Source: a virus. From it: a stretch of 37,635 bases of DNA. Numbering within the stretch: position 1 is the stretch's first letter; each line of letters opens with the position of its first letter. A program made the translations under genes and the position numbers. The notes below the pieces were generated by a model. That model worked only from the letters and a program-made list of their open reading frames with translations, did not search any database and was not told where the DNA came from. Shown here in pieces: positions 16,332-25,570 of the stretch. The DNA lies in IMG/VR virus record IMGVR_UViG_3300027861_000083, positions 1-37,635 of that record, one strand, 5' to 3'.

Positions 16332-16513
16332 CTGAGAAAGGGAGAAAACACTACAACCAAAAGACAGGTAGTAATCTTAAGAGACCGCAACCAGAGGGAG
16401 GACCAAGGAAGCGGTCTTTTTGTGCGCGTATGTCAGGTGTTAAAGGACCGATGAAGGATTCTAAAGGTCGTTCCACAAGGAAAGCTCTAGCACTCAGAAG
16501 GTGGAAATGTTAA
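16268..16513 (+). CDS. DUF6321-like conserved basic phage protein
   Basis: Predicted 81 residues, strongly basic. The block GGLTEKGRKHYNQKTGSNLKRPQPEGGPRKRSFCARMSGVKGPMKDSKGRSTRKALALRRWKC matches a protein family that I recall from many marine phages (DUF6321), with the signatures GLT.KGR..YN..TGSNLK.P and SFCARM.G.KGPM. Function is unknown; the charge suggests nucleic-acid binding. It overlaps both the o-spanin candidate and the end of the possible i-spanin. A terminator-like hairpin lies within it. Confidence 0.8.
   Translation: MPSKRKGLSLRKEHKSEKGGLTEKGRKHYNQKTGSNLKRPQPEGGPRKRSFCARMSGVKGPMKDSKGRSTRKALALRRWKC
16382..16421 (+). terminator. Terminator-like hairpin inside a coding region
   Basis: AGACCGC (16382-16388) pairs perfectly with GCGGTCT (16411-16417) and is followed at once by a T-run (16417-16421). 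The loop is 22 bases and purine-rich. It lies inside the DUF6321-like gene, so it could limit read-through toward the capsid region, act as an attenuator, or be a chance pairing. Confidence 0.35.
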
Positions 16514-16532
16514 TTAATAATAAATAAAAATT

Positions 16533-16772
16533 ATGTGTATGTCTAGCAATCAATCTCGGTTCGGTCTTCTTGGAGGACAAATGGCCGAAAGTAAAAAAGT
16601 ACAACGTCTTGTTACAAAGAATTTCGATAACACAGCCATCGGGCAGGTAGTTAAGAATAATAAAAATAAGTCAACGCCTAAACGACCTGTAAGTGCGCCG
16701 ACTCCAACGAAACCCACTGATCCAGTACCTCTACGTATTAGAGGACGAAAAGGGTTTAACCTGAATTACTAA
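16533..16772 (+). CDS. Small basic protein with conserved C-terminal motif, gp7.3-like
   Basis: Predicted 79 residues, starting MCMSSNQSRFGLLGGQ and ending PLRIRGRKGFNLNY. A C-terminal LRI...G-(L/F)-N-(L/I) motif after a disordered, Lys/Pro-rich linker is typical of small proteins near the head-tail genes of podoviruses and recalls T7 gp7.3. The start follows an AT-only leader (TTAATTAATAATAAATAAAAATT). Probably a virion-associated or tail assembly factor. Confidence 0.6.
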   Translation: MCMSSNQSRFGLLGGQMAESKKVQRLVTKNFDNTAIGQVVKNNKNKSTPKRPVSAPTPTKPTDPVPLRIRGRKGFNLNY

Positions 16773-16829
16773 AATGAGCGATGCCGCGATTTCTTATAAT
16801 TTTTAACAACAATAACAACAACAAATAAA

Positions 16830-16940
16830 ATGCCCAAAGTAGGAAAGAAGAAATACCCGTATACCGCCGAAGGAAAGCAAGCCGCAAAGAAGGCAGCCAA
16901 ACGCTCTGGCTTGAAGCTTAAGAAGACCAAGGGTGGTTGA
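16830..16940 (+). CDS. Very small Lys-rich conserved phage protein
   Basis: Predicted 36 residues: MPKVGKKKYPYTAEGKQAAK followed by KAAKRSGLKLKKTKGG. Short proteins starting MPKVGKKK(F/Y)PYT...AKKAAK are frequent in marine phage genomes beside the capsid gene, so this ORF is very likely real despite its size. The start follows an AAC/AAT-rich leader. A nucleic-acid or capsid-associated role is possible; nothing is known from sequence. Confidence 0.65.
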   Translation: MPKVGKKKYPYTAEGKQAAKKAAKRSGLKLKKTKGG

Positions 16941-16971
16941 AAGTAATGTTGTTATTTAATTCAAGTTTTGA

Positions 16972-17265
16972 ATGTCTTCCATTATCGAAAGCGAGATCCC
17001 CACGCATTACCTGACGAGTTGCGACTGCGAAGAAGAAGTCGTGACAGGTGACATCGTTCAAATAGATTTTTTAGACCACGCGCAAGACAGCGAAGATGGT
17101 CCAATTTCATGCACCGTCTATGGTTGTGTTATCGACCAAGGCGAGCATTACATCACAGTCGCTTCGTGGCAAACCCACATAGATGACTTTGAAGATACAA
17201 CTTTCACCATTGTTACAAGCTGCATTACTAGCTTGGTGGTGTTAAAACAACAACCGTCATCATAA
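16972..17265 (+). CDS. Small Cys-containing protein, unknown function
   Basis: Predicted 97 residues, beta-rich and acidic. It has five Cys, including a CDC pair at residues 17-19, and a segment GDIVQIDFLDHA...GPISCTVYGCVIDQGEHYITVASW that reads like a small beta-barrel. No membrane segment or signal is visible. It precedes the capsid gene by 130 bases. The family is not recognised. Confidence 0.55.
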   Translation: MSSIIESEIPTHYLTSCDCEEEVVTGDIVQIDFLDHAQDSEDGPISCTVYGCVIDQGEHYITVASWQTHIDDFEDTTFTIVTSCITSLVVLKQQPSS

Positions 17266-17395
17266 CGATAGACTCCGTAACGAGGCCGAAGATGAGACCC
17301 ACCGAGGTGGACAATCAATAACTCTGAACCCGACCACTGGATACATCTGATTGAGGACACCCTTAAACCAAAAACAAAAATAGAAACCATACATT

Positions 17396-18421
17396 ATGGC
17401 TTACGGAAATACTACTGCGTCCCGCTTAGGGGCAATCAACGGGGGTAGCGATACCCAAGCGTTGTTCTTGAAGGTGTTCTCAGGAGAAATCCTGACCACC
17501 TTTGAAGAGATGAATGTTATGAAGGGTCTTCACACGATCCGCACCATCTCTAACGGAAAGTCTGCACAGTTCCCTGTAACTGGAATTGCGACTGCTAACT
17601 ACCACACTGCTGGAGAAAACATTGCTGACGCTGAAAACAGCTATCTTAGCACTGTTAAGCACGCTGAGAAAGTCATCACGATTGATGATGTTCTCCTTGC
17701 GTCCTCCTTCATCGCTAACATTGATGAGCTTAAGAACCACTACGATGTCCGTAGCATTTACGCTAAGGAACTCGGTAAGGCTCTTGCCAAGCGTTTCGAT
17801 CTGGCGACCATGAAGACTCTTGTCGCTGCTGCTCGCACTACTTCCGTTATTACGGGAGGAAAAGACGGCATCGCTATCGACGGAGGTGAGGCTTCTGCAT
17901 TCACTGCGGCTGTCATCCAGGAGAAGCTCTTTGAAGCTGCTCAGAAGTTGGACGAGAACGACATCCCGAATGATGGGCAGCGTTACGCTATCTTGAAGCC
18001 CGCTGATTACTACAAACTTGTCCAGTCTGACCAAGAGGTAATCAACCGTGACTTCGGTGGTCGTGGTGACGTTGCTACTGGTAACATCCCAATGGTTGCT
18101 GGTCTTCGTATCTTCAAGTCCAATCACCTCTCTGACGTTGCAACAGACCTTTCTGGTGTCGCCACTGGAGACGGTTCTGCGTCTGTTAAGAACGATGTCT
18201 TTGGAGGAGGAGCAGCAGGAGCCGGATACAACGGTGACCTGTCCAAGACCTTCATCATCGGTGGACACCCCTCGGCTATCGGAACTGTCAAGCTTCTTGA
18301 CCTCGCTACCGAGAGTGATTACAAGCTTGAGCTTCAAGGAACCCTGTTCGTTGCTAAATATGCAATGGGCCACGGTGTTCTTCGCCCTGAAGCTTCGTTT
18401 GAAATCAAGGACATTGATTAA
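17396..18421 (+). CDS. Major capsid protein (T7 gp10-like)
   Basis: Predicted 341 residues, HK97-fold family as in T7 gp10A (345). Recognisable parts: ALFLKVFSGEILTTFEEMNVMKGLHTIRTISNGKSAQFPVTGIA near the N-terminus, AEKVITIDDVLLASSFIANIDELKNHYDVRS, and NRDFGGRGDVATGNIPMVAGLRIFKSNHL in the centre. Codon use is more uniform than in the neighbours, as expected of a highly expressed gene. The 130-bp leader and the strong terminator directly downstream mark a highly transcribed unit. A 315-residue antisense ORF here is a shadow. Confidence 0.97.
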   Translation: MAYGNTTASRLGAINGGSDTQALFLKVFSGEILTTFEEMNVMKGLHTIRTISNGKSAQFPVTGIATANYHTAGENIADAENSYLSTVKHAEKVITIDDVLLASSFIANIDELKNHYDVRSIYAKELGKALAKRFDLATMKTLVAAARTTSVITGGKDGIAIDGGEASAFTAAVIQEKLFEAAQKLDENDIPNDGQRYAILKPADYYKLVQSDQEVINRDFGGRGDVATGNIPMVAGLRIFKSNHLSDVATDLSGVATGDGSASVKNDVFGGGAAGAGYNGDLSKTFIIGGHPSAIGTVKLLDLATESDYKLELQGTLFVAKYAMGHGVLRPEASFEIKDID

Positions 18422-18440
18422 TCCCACACCAAGGTTTTCA

Positions 18441-18495
18441 TCCCTGTCCCCTTCGGGGGATGGGGGTGTTACCTTCCCTTTCCTTTTTCTTTTAT
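18441..18495 (+). terminator. Strong Rho-independent terminator after the capsid gene
   Basis: Eleven consecutive pairs (18441-18451 with 18456-18466, including three G-U pairs) close a C(UUCG)G tetraloop at 18452-18455, followed by a pyrimidine and T-rich tail to 18495. Position and strength match the T7 late terminator T-phi after gene 10. Confidence 0.9.
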
Positions 18496-18508
18496 AATAA
18501 CAACAACT

Positions 18509-19105
18509 ATGGCTACCCTGACTTCTGAACTTAATGCGGTTAACACCATGCTGGGATACATCGCGGAATCTCCTGTTAACTCCATCGCGGATACAACCGC
18601 CCTGCCACCGTCAGCGGCATTAGCTAAAGGTATTCTTGATGAGGTCTCTCGTGAGGTTCAACAAGAAGGGTGGCATTTCAACACAGCTAAAGACTACACG
18701 CTTGAGGCTAACTCATCCAACGAGATTGTGTTACCTGATAACGTCCTTCAAGTAGATGCTGTAGACAACACACACGATGTGGTCCAACGAGGAAACAAAC
18801 TGTTCAACCGTAAGGACTACACAACGACTTTCACCATCGATGAGATCAAGGTAGATGTTACCTTCCTTCTCGACTTCACCGAGCTTCCCGAACAGACCCG
18901 CCGTTACATCACACTCAAAGCATCCCGGATGTTCTCCAACAGGCTTGTTGGTTCGCGTGAGATTGAAGCACTTATCTATCGGGATGAGATCATGGCTAAA
19001 GCAGCTATGGAAGAAGCCGAAGGAACCAACTCAGACCGCACCATCTTTGACAACTACGACACCGCAAGTCGCATCGGGATTAACCGTAGAACTGACCTTG
19101 CGTAA
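18509..19105 (+). CDS. Tail tubular protein A (T7 gp11-like)
   Basis: Predicted 198 residues (T7 gp11 is 196). Family features: ELNAVNTMLGYIAESPVNSI at the N-terminus, DEVSREVQQEGWHFNT, and ELPEQTRRYITLKASRMFSNRLVGS. It forms the ring or adaptor that joins the portal to the nozzle. It is the first gene after the capsid terminator, with an ATAATAACAACAACT leader and no Shine-Dalgarno site. Confidence 0.95.
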   Translation: MATLTSELNAVNTMLGYIAESPVNSIADTTALPPSAALAKGILDEVSREVQQEGWHFNTAKDYTLEANSSNEIVLPDNVLQVDAVDNTHDVVQRGNKLFNRKDYTTTFTIDEIKVDVTFLLDFTELPEQTRRYITLKASRMFSNRLVGSREIEALIYRDEIMAKAAMEEAEGTNSDRTIFDNYDTASRIGINRRTDLA

Positions 19106-19113
19106 TCATTAAC

Positions 19114-21888
19114 ATGGCTAACATCACCACATCCGTCCCCAACCTGATTCAAGGAGTAAGCCAACAGTCTCCTCGGGTCAGGATTCCTGGTCAATGCGAG
19201 GATCAGCTTAATGCTCTTCCTACGATCACCAAGGGACTCACCAAGCGTCCACCAGCGCGGCTTATCAAGAAGCTGACCGCTGCGAACGTCTTTAACAAAG
19301 GCGACATGATTCACTTCATTGAGCGCAGTGCGACCGAACGGTATGTGGTTGTTATTGAACACAGGAGCCAGAGTGACCGACAAGGTGTTCTTAGGGCTTT
19401 CAATGTGGACACAGGAGATGAGGCAACGATTGAGGGTGTTACTGGTGGTTATAACATCAATAACAATTACCTCCAACTGAAAGCAACGGATGACACTCTT
19501 TTCCCTGCTTCAGACTCCCACAAGCTGCTTAAGGCTCGCACCCTTGGAGACAGCACGTTTATCCTTAACACCACCAAGACTGTTGCTAAAAGCACGGAGA
19601 AGTCCGAAGCTCTCGACAAGTCACGCGCATTGGTTTTCATCAAGCAAGGTGACTACGGTAAGAAGTATGGTCTTAAGTTTCGTGAGGTTGGACGTTTCAG
19701 TGGATCAGGGGCGACCTTTAAGGTTACGATGGAGGTCGCCTTTACCGATGATAGAGGTAGAGCAGCCTACCGTGCGAAGTCCGTAGAGATAGAGAACGGG
19801 GGTTCTGGATACCTTGAAGATGACACTCCTATTTTGGACTTTAGCGTATTCACCTCCACTGTGTGGCTGATACGACCAGAGATTGTAACCACTATTGAAA
19901 ACGGTGTAGTTACCAAGGTAAATTTAGTTCACCCAGGTTTGACAAGTGTTATTGGTATTCCTTCGTCCAATAATATACCTCCGACTATTGTTCCCTCCTC
20001 CGCTCCTTATGAAGAAGTATCTATTGTAACACACGATGCTAATGGAGGGGCGCATGAAAGGATTGCCGATTCCACAAACATCGCGAACGAACTTTACAAT
20101 GCGCTTAAGGGGCTAAACACGACAAACGGATACGCAAGCTCATCGTCTCTCGCAACACAGGGTTTTAGAGACAAATACACCAGCACCCTTAAGGACGGCT
20201 CAATCATAATCCAACGCGATGACGGAAAGGACTTCTATGTGGAAGCCTTCGACGGTCTCAACGGATCTGGATTAGGACTCGTCCATAAAGAGGTGGATGC
20301 CCTCAGTGACCTTCCTGTTCGCGCACCTGATGGATTCCGTGTGGCAGTCCGAGGTGACTCTGATGCTAACGAGGATGACTACTACCTTAGATTTGAGGCT
20401 AACGATGGACAAGCATTTGGAGAAGGTGGATGGGTTGAAGACGTAGGCCCAGACCTTGAAGTCGCCTTTGACGCTAACACCCTTCCTTTACAGCTAGTCA
20501 ATACCGCGCCTGACACTTTCACACTCAGCACTACCGCATGGGGCAGACGCGAAGCTGGTGACGATGAAACCAACCCGTTCCCCTCCTTTGTCGGTAAGAC
20601 GATGAACAACATGGTCTTCTTCAAGAACCGCTTTGGGTTCATCTTCCAAGATATCATCGTGCTGTCTGAGGCTGCTGAACTATTCAACTTCTTTAGGACC
20701 ACCGTAAGGACGCTTCTGGACACCGCTCCGATTGACATAACATCTGCCACCGCTAACGTGACTGACCTCCGTAGCAGTATTGCATTCCAAGAGAATTTGT
20801 TATTGTTTGGTAACCGTGGTCAGTTCGTCTTGAAAGGCGACCCGTTGACCAACGACACGGTAACACTCAATGCTATCACGAACTACAACTCGGACACCAC
20901 CGCAGACCCGCTTGCAGTAGGATCGTATGTTTACTTTCCGTATGAGCGTGGAGAGTTCCTTGGAGTCCAAGAGTATAGCCTTAACGCCACCACGGATGTC
21001 TATGACTCCGATGAGATCACCACACAGATCCCTGCGTATATCCCTAAAGGGGATGTGTTATTTACTGCTGGGACATCCTCAGAAGAACTCTTGGCGTTCG
21101 CTACAGGAGGCACGGACATCTACCTTTATAAATACTTCTTTAATGGACGAGAGAAAGTCCTGAGTTCATGGGGCAAGCTAACGATGCCATTTGATGTCAT
21201 TGGGATGCACTTCATGAAGAGTTCGTTGTTCTGTGTAGGCGACAAGGCCGGACAGTCAGTGATCTCTGAGGTTAAGTTTGAAGAGCTACGCTTGGAGGAT
21301 GACACCACAGGAGGCTTTACGATCCACCTTGATCTCCTCAAGAAGCACACCTTTGACCAGAGTGTTGTTACTGACGCAGTGGACATCACCATCGACCTCG
21401 GGTTCGTCCCTGAGAGTGGAGATGTAGTTGAGGTGTATGACTTGGATGGAAGGAAACTGAACATTGTTTCAATTAACAACAACACCGCCACCATCCAGGG
21501 CTTCTACAAGACATGCTTCTCTGGTCTTAAATACAACATGGAATGCACCTTGAGTGAGCCTGTGTTCAAGCAAGGGAACCCTCCGACATCCTCGGGCCTC
21601 GCTCGGTTGATCCTTAGGAATGGCACGTTGTTCTTTTCGGATGCTTCAGCGTTCCAGCTTGAGGTAACACCACGCGCCCGTGACAAGAGAGTCTATTCGT
21701 ATAGTCCCTTAAACATCAACGTAGATGCGCTGGGGTCACGAGCTTCCGAAGAAGGTAAGTTTAGGTTTTCCATCTATACAGCAGCACCTGAGTCTGTTAT
21801 TAAGATTGTAAATTCAAGTGCCTTTACCGCCAACTTCCAGTCCTGTGAATACGAAGCCAACGTCCACACCCGTTCAACTAGAATATAA
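19114..21888 (+). CDS. Tail tubular protein B / nozzle (T7 gp12-like)
   Basis: Predicted 924 residues (T7 gp12 is 794). Signature start TTSVPNLIQGVSQQSPRVRIPGQCEDQLNALPTITKGLTKRPP, and later NPFPSFVGKTMNNMVFFKNRFGFIFQDIIVLSEAAELFNFFRTT and LLLFGNRGQFVLKG. It forms the tail nozzle, with beta-propeller-like domains. It is longer than the T7 protein mainly through a region around residues 200-330. The following gene overlaps its end by 71 bases if the upstream GTG is used. Confidence 0.95.
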   Translation: MANITTSVPNLIQGVSQQSPRVRIPGQCEDQLNALPTITKGLTKRPPARLIKKLTAANVFNKGDMIHFIERSATERYVVVIEHRSQSDRQGVLRAFNVDTGDEATIEGVTGGYNINNNYLQLKATDDTLFPASDSHKLLKARTLGDSTFILNTTKTVAKSTEKSEALDKSRALVFIKQGDYGKKYGLKFREVGRFSGSGATFKVTMEVAFTDDRGRAAYRAKSVEIENGGSGYLEDDTPILDFSVFTSTVWLIRPEIVTTIENGVVTKVNLVHPGLTSVIGIPSSNNIPPTIVPSSAPYEEVSIVTHDANGGAHERIADSTNIANELYNALKGLNTTNGYASSSSLATQGFRDKYTSTLKDGSIIIQRDDGKDFYVEAFDGLNGSGLGLVHKEVDALSDLPVRAPDGFRVAVRGDSDANEDDYYLRFEANDGQAFGEGGWVEDVGPDLEVAFDANTLPLQLVNTAPDTFTLSTTAWGRREAGDDETNPFPSFVGKTMNNMVFFKNRFGFIFQDIIVLSEAAELFNFFRTTVRTLLDTAPIDITSATANVTDLRSSIAFQENLLLFGNRGQFVLKGDPLTNDTVTLNAITNYNSDTTADPLAVGSYVYFPYERGEFLGVQEYSLNATTDVYDSDEITTQIPAYIPKGDVLFTAGTSSEELLAFATGGTDIYLYKYFFNGREKVLSSWGKLTMPFDVIGMHFMKSSLFCVGDKAGQSVISEVKFEELRLEDDTTGGFTIHLDLLKKHTFDQSVVTDAVDITIDLGFVPESGDVVEVYDLDGRKLNIVSINNNTATIQGFYKTCFSGLKYNMECTLSEPVFKQGNPPTSSGLARLILRNGTLFFSDASAFQLEVTPRARDKRVYSYSPLNINVDALGSRASEEGKFRFSIYTAAPESVIKIVNSSAFTANFQSCEYEANVHTRSTRI

Positions 21889-22345
21889 AAACGTCTACAT
21901 CCGTTCTGCACTCCCAAGTGACATCGAGGACGTAGGTGATAACATGCGGGAGATTGACAAGCTGGAGTGTTTGTTAAGCTCGGGGACTCGCCCTAGAGAC
22001 GCTATACGCGCCGGCCTTGAGACTGATTTCCATACATGGTCTATCTGCTCCAACAAAACCAAGAAGCCTTTGGCTTGCTTCGGGGTTGGCCCGTTGATGC
22101 CGAATGAAACCAATTACATCTGGTTGCTCTGCACTGATGACCTAGTTAAAGAATCAGGTAGTGAGTTTGCCAAAGCGAGCAAAGCGTGGGTTAAGTTTAT
22201 TGTTAACTACTACCAACTTCCTTGTGTCAACGAGGTCCACACTGAGAACACCCTAGCGTTACGCTGGTTGAAATGGTGTGGTGCTACTGTTGAAGAGCCA
22301 AAAGAAAACGATTTCTCCTTATTTATTATACACCCCAACGAATAA
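21818..22345 (+). CDS. Internal virion protein (T7 gp13-like, GNAT-type fold)
   Basis: Up to 175 residues. VYIRSALPSDIEDVGDNMREIDKLECLLSSGTRPRDAI is the beginning typical of the T7 gp13-like GNAT-fold family, and NEVHTENTLALRWLKWCGATVEE is the corresponding acetyltransferase-like end. The start is uncertain: the GTG at 21818 lies 71 bases inside the tail tube gene, and a second GTG at 21845 and an ATG at 21944 are alternatives; the conserved region begins near residue 26 of the longest form. T7 gp13 is needed for assembly of the internal core. Confidence 0.75.
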   Translation: MPLPPTSSPVNTKPTSTPVQLEYKNVYIRSALPSDIEDVGDNMREIDKLECLLSSGTRPRDAIRAGLETDFHTWSICSNKTKKPLACFGVGPLMPNETNYIWLLCTDDLVKESGSEFAKASKAWVKFIVNYYQLPCVNEVHTENTLALRWLKWCGATVEEPKENDFSLFIIHPNE

Positions 22346-22354
22346 CATCCCTTT

Positions 22355-23005
22355 ATGTGTGAACCTATCTCGATCATAACTGGAATAGCAAGTGCTGCCA
22401 CCTCTTATTCCGGTCAAAAATCCGCTGCCGATGCCCAAGAAAAAGCTCAAGCTGAAGCCTCTGCTGCTGAACAGATCAGAGCAGGAAAAGCGAACACCGC
22501 TGTCCGTCTTAGACAGGCTCAAGAGAGCGTAGCACGCGCACAACGTAAAGACGCAGCGCAGATCAAAGGGATGGCAGCCAAGTCCAGCACTACACTCAGC
22601 GCACTCACAGAGGGAGGCGTAGGTGGACGCACCTTGGATATGTTAGAGCGAGACCTCGCAGCACAAGAAGCACGCTATCAGTTCTCCGAGGATCGCCAGA
22701 CGAATCTCCAAGCGACTCAATCCGCATTCACCTTGGAGGAGGAAGCATCACGAACAATGATGAACCAGCTTCGGATCAACCGCCCGATCAGACAAGCCAG
22801 CCTTCTTCAATCCGGTCTTCAAGGACTCCAAACGGGGATGTCGATGTATGGTGTTACTAAAGACATGGGCGCACCAGAAGAAGTAAATAAAGCTCTCGCC
22901 GGCGATCCCGTTGGGGCAGGTGGGGGTTCATCTTACCCAATCGGTAACACTGGCGCACCTGTTGGACCTGGAATGCTTCCCCAAGTAGGAACGATGCCAC
23001 AGTAA
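22355..23005 (+). CDS. Internal virion protein B (T7 gp14-like)
   Basis: Predicted 216 residues (T7 gp14 is 196). MCEPISIITGIASAATSYSGQ followed by a long Ala/Gln-rich coiled coil (AQEKAQAEASAAEQIRAGKANTAVRLRQAQESVARAQRK) is the usual form of gp14 homologues, with a hydrophobic N-terminal segment that inserts into the outer membrane during ejection. Gly/Pro-rich C-terminus. Gene order 13-14-15-16 is kept. Confidence 0.88.
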   Translation: MCEPISIITGIASAATSYSGQKSAADAQEKAQAEASAAEQIRAGKANTAVRLRQAQESVARAQRKDAAQIKGMAAKSSTTLSALTEGGVGGRTLDMLERDLAAQEARYQFSEDRQTNLQATQSAFTLEEEASRTMMNQLRINRPIRQASLLQSGLQGLQTGMSMYGVTKDMGAPEEVNKALAGDPVGAGGGSSYPIGNTGAPVGPGMLPQVGTMPQ

Positions 23006-23043
23006 AAACAAGAATAACACACCTACAAAAAGAACACTTTCAT

Positions 23044-25569
23044 ATGACCCAGCAAGACGCACTACTTTCATCCTTACTTAAGAGTGAGCAACGCCGCCCT
23101 GTAGATGTTAATCTCGGACAGGTTCCCATTACTCCTACTATTGGACGCATGGGTAACTACTCTGTCGTTACTCGTGAAACTCTTAAAGACAACCCTGCCT
23201 TAGAACTCTCCCGTGCGCTCTCTCAGCTTCCGCAACTACTAGGACAGGCAAAGAACATAAGTGTTGCGGCGGGTTTGAAACAGGCTGAAGAGATGGATCT
23301 TGAGGAGATCGAGAAGAGATGGAAAAACGGGGACACCGAGGCTGAAGGATTCATGACATGGCTCGGGGGAAACAAAGCGTTCCAAGAGGCAGCTTATCAG
23401 AGGTTATTTGACGCGAGCATCAAGCCAAACCTCCAAAAGGTTTCCAGTGAGATTGATGGTATGACTAACGGCGAACTCTTACAATTTGATTCAGACGAAT
23501 CCATCAAGGAGTATGCCCAGAGTCGCTTAGTTGGATCTCTAGCTCCAGGAATCCTAGATACAGTCAGGACTAACTCATGGTTAGCCGTGAGGCATAACAG
23601 AGCGATGGAGGCGATCATTCCTAACTACGTTCAGAAAGCAGCAGCGAGCATTGATGCGCGCAAAAGGGACTTCCAAGAAAAAGAAGCTCTTGCAGCAGTG
23701 GAGACAAACTTCTACACACAGTCTGATGTTGCTGGTCCTATCCAAGGTGATTATATTGTCCCACAGTTTGCTAACCCTAATGACCCACGAGTTCAAATCG
23801 AGAGAGACCTATTCAATAAAGCGCAAGAAGAAGCTAATCAGAGGTGGGTTAACAACCTCCAATACTCTCTTGATTTCGCAACAGACAATGGGTTCGCAGG
23901 GCGTTTAGACAAGTTCCAAATCGAAGCGCAACTAATCCCAGCACTCACTGCAAAATATCGAATGCTTATTGAAGATGAAGATCACAGTGCAGCCGATCTA
24001 TTCTTAGAGGCAATGGAAAGCGGGTCGCTCAACATCAACGGGAGACCAATCAATAAGTCCTCCGCTGGGATGAGGTTAATTCAAAACGCAGAAGCACTTC
24101 TTGAAGACGCGCTTGAAGATGACCAAGCGGGAATCGACATAGAGAAGATTAACGGCATCAAAAGCGATACGCTGAGATTTTTGTCAGGGGAAAAGGTAAA
24201 ACCAGGTTACGATCCTGACAGTATGATTCCACTCTTACAACAACAAGAAAACGATCTGTATAACGATCCTGCGAATCCAATGAGTAACAAAGAAATCATA
24301 GAACTGAGTGGCTTCTTCGCACGGACTCGTGATGGTGTTAGGGGGCGCGGTGAGATCCATTCGGAGACCTCGGATGAGAAACGAAAGGAACTAGGGGAAA
24401 AGTTCAGAAAGACATACAAGTCAGTCAACCCAGAGGAAATTGCCGTGAGTTTTGAAAGGGACGCTCTTGAGAAGGCATTTTTAGATGCTGGAGGTGACCC
24501 TGAGTTCTGGGATAACCAGCTAACTACCACAATACTAGATCCCGAAGGGCAAAAACCTCCCAAGGTAGTCTTCCAGAACCCCGCCTCCCGTGAGTTAGCA
24601 GATGCCGCATCACAAGCATCGAGAAGCACCGTTGCTACTTTTATAGACCGTCCTATAGAGGAGCTATTCTTAGGAGATGTTGCTTCAGATGACATAGAAA
24701 AGCAATCACAGTTACGAACGCAGATAACTGATAAAGCTGATGAGTTTTTCATTAAAGAAGTAGCGGCTCGCTTGTTGGGCATTCAAGAATCCTTTAAGGC
24801 TCAAAACCCACCCTTAACACCCAAGGATGAAAGGATAATCGAAGCGAACACACCCGAGTCTCGACAGATAAGAAGAAAGGAGTTACGTGAGCTAGCCAGC
24901 GGAGGGCTTATCGGTCCTCAAGGAGTAATCAAACCTGTAGTTGTTAAACCTTCGGGTTATAGTAGGGAAAAAGACACTTACCCTCTTGGCGCGATCAACA
25001 CTACACTAAAAAACTCTATTGGCGCTAGGGAGTTCAAGAAAAACCTTCCACAAGCAAAAGTAAACGCACTTATAGGTGCTTACACTGACTCCATTGATGA
25101 GGAAGTTCTACTGTCACAAGCTATAGACCTAGAATCAATCGTGGGACAACCCGAGTATGATACATTACTAAAAAACGAAATTGAAAGCAAGAAGTATGTA
25201 GGTATCCCTTTGACCACACTCTATGCAGGAGGGCGTGAATTTACCCACATGACTGACCGTAAGTGGTATCATGTTTTAGAGGATGGAGTAGGAGGTAAGG
25301 CGGGTTTAAGACAAACGACATCAGCAATTCTATACAATAAATACGAGAATTTCAGTAAACCAGAGGAGACCAAAAAGCGTATCTTCAACCTTCCCGCTGT
25401 CGTAGAGTATCTTCAAGACGGAGACGAGAGAAAACTGAAAAACATACACAACTCACTTCTTAAAGGAAAAATGCCTCTAGAGGAATTTATCAAAAACCAA
25501 GCTGATTTCTTTGAGTCTTTCGCGGGTAGTCTCACTGACGTTCAAACACCGCAACAAACCAACAAATAA
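23044..25569 (+). CDS. Internal virion protein C (T7 gp15-like)
   Basis: Predicted 841 residues (T7 gp15 is 747). It is mostly helical and hydrophilic, with the segments LSRALSQLPQLLGQAKNISVAAG, GNKAFQEAAYQRLFDASIKPNLQ and NSWLAVRHNRAMEAIIPNYVQKAAASIDARKR. Size, position after gp14 and helical composition identify it as an ejection-core protein that would help form the trans-periplasmic channel. No enzyme motif is visible. Confidence 0.85.
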   Translation: MTQQDALLSSLLKSEQRRPVDVNLGQVPITPTIGRMGNYSVVTRETLKDNPALELSRALSQLPQLLGQAKNISVAAGLKQAEEMDLEEIEKRWKNGDTEAEGFMTWLGGNKAFQEAAYQRLFDASIKPNLQKVSSEIDGMTNGELLQFDSDESIKEYAQSRLVGSLAPGILDTVRTNSWLAVRHNRAMEAIIPNYVQKAAASIDARKRDFQEKEALAAVETNFYTQSDVAGPIQGDYIVPQFANPNDPRVQIERDLFNKAQEEANQRWVNNLQYSLDFATDNGFAGRLDKFQIEAQLIPALTAKYRMLIEDEDHSAADLFLEAMESGSLNINGRPINKSSAGMRLIQNAEALLEDALEDDQAGIDIEKINGIKSDTLRFLSGEKVKPGYDPDSMIPLLQQQENDLYNDPANPMSNKEIIELSGFFARTRDGVRGRGEIHSETSDEKRKELGEKFRKTYKSVNPEEIAVSFERDALEKAFLDAGGDPEFWDNQLTTTILDPEGQKPPKVVFQNPASRELADAASQASRSTVATFIDRPIEELFLGDVASDDIEKQSQLRTQITDKADEFFIKEVAARLLGIQESFKAQNPPLTPKDERIIEANTPESRQIRRKELRELASGGLIGPQGVIKPVVVKPSGYSREKDTYPLGAINTTLKNSIGAREFKKNLPQAKVNALIGAYTDSIDEEVLLSQAIDLESIVGQPEYDTLLKNEIESKKYVGIPLTTLYAGGREFTHMTDRKWYHVLEDGVGGKAGLRQTTSAILYNKYENFSKPEETKKRIFNLPAVVEYLQDGDERKLKNIHNSLLKGKMPLEEFIKNQADFFESFAGSLTDVQTPQQTNK

Positions 25570-25570
25570 C

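Noticed and set aside
1603-17395. Repeated phage RNA polymerase promoters in the gaps before 1692, 4147, 17396 and others
   Set aside because: I compared these gaps by eye and found no shared block of about 20 bases that I could defend; motif discovery software would be needed.
17480-18427. A 315-residue antisense ORF over the capsid gene
   Set aside because: It mirrors the capsid coding sequence, has low-complexity Ser/Val composition, and no other minus-strand gene exists in the genome.
24207-24782. A 191-residue antisense ORF within the gp15-like gene
   Set aside because: Ser-rich shadow of a well-supported plus-strand gene.
25511-25570. Longer N-terminus for the gp16 N-terminal part
   Set aside because: It would overlap the end of the gp15 gene; ATG 25571 follows the gp15 stop directly.
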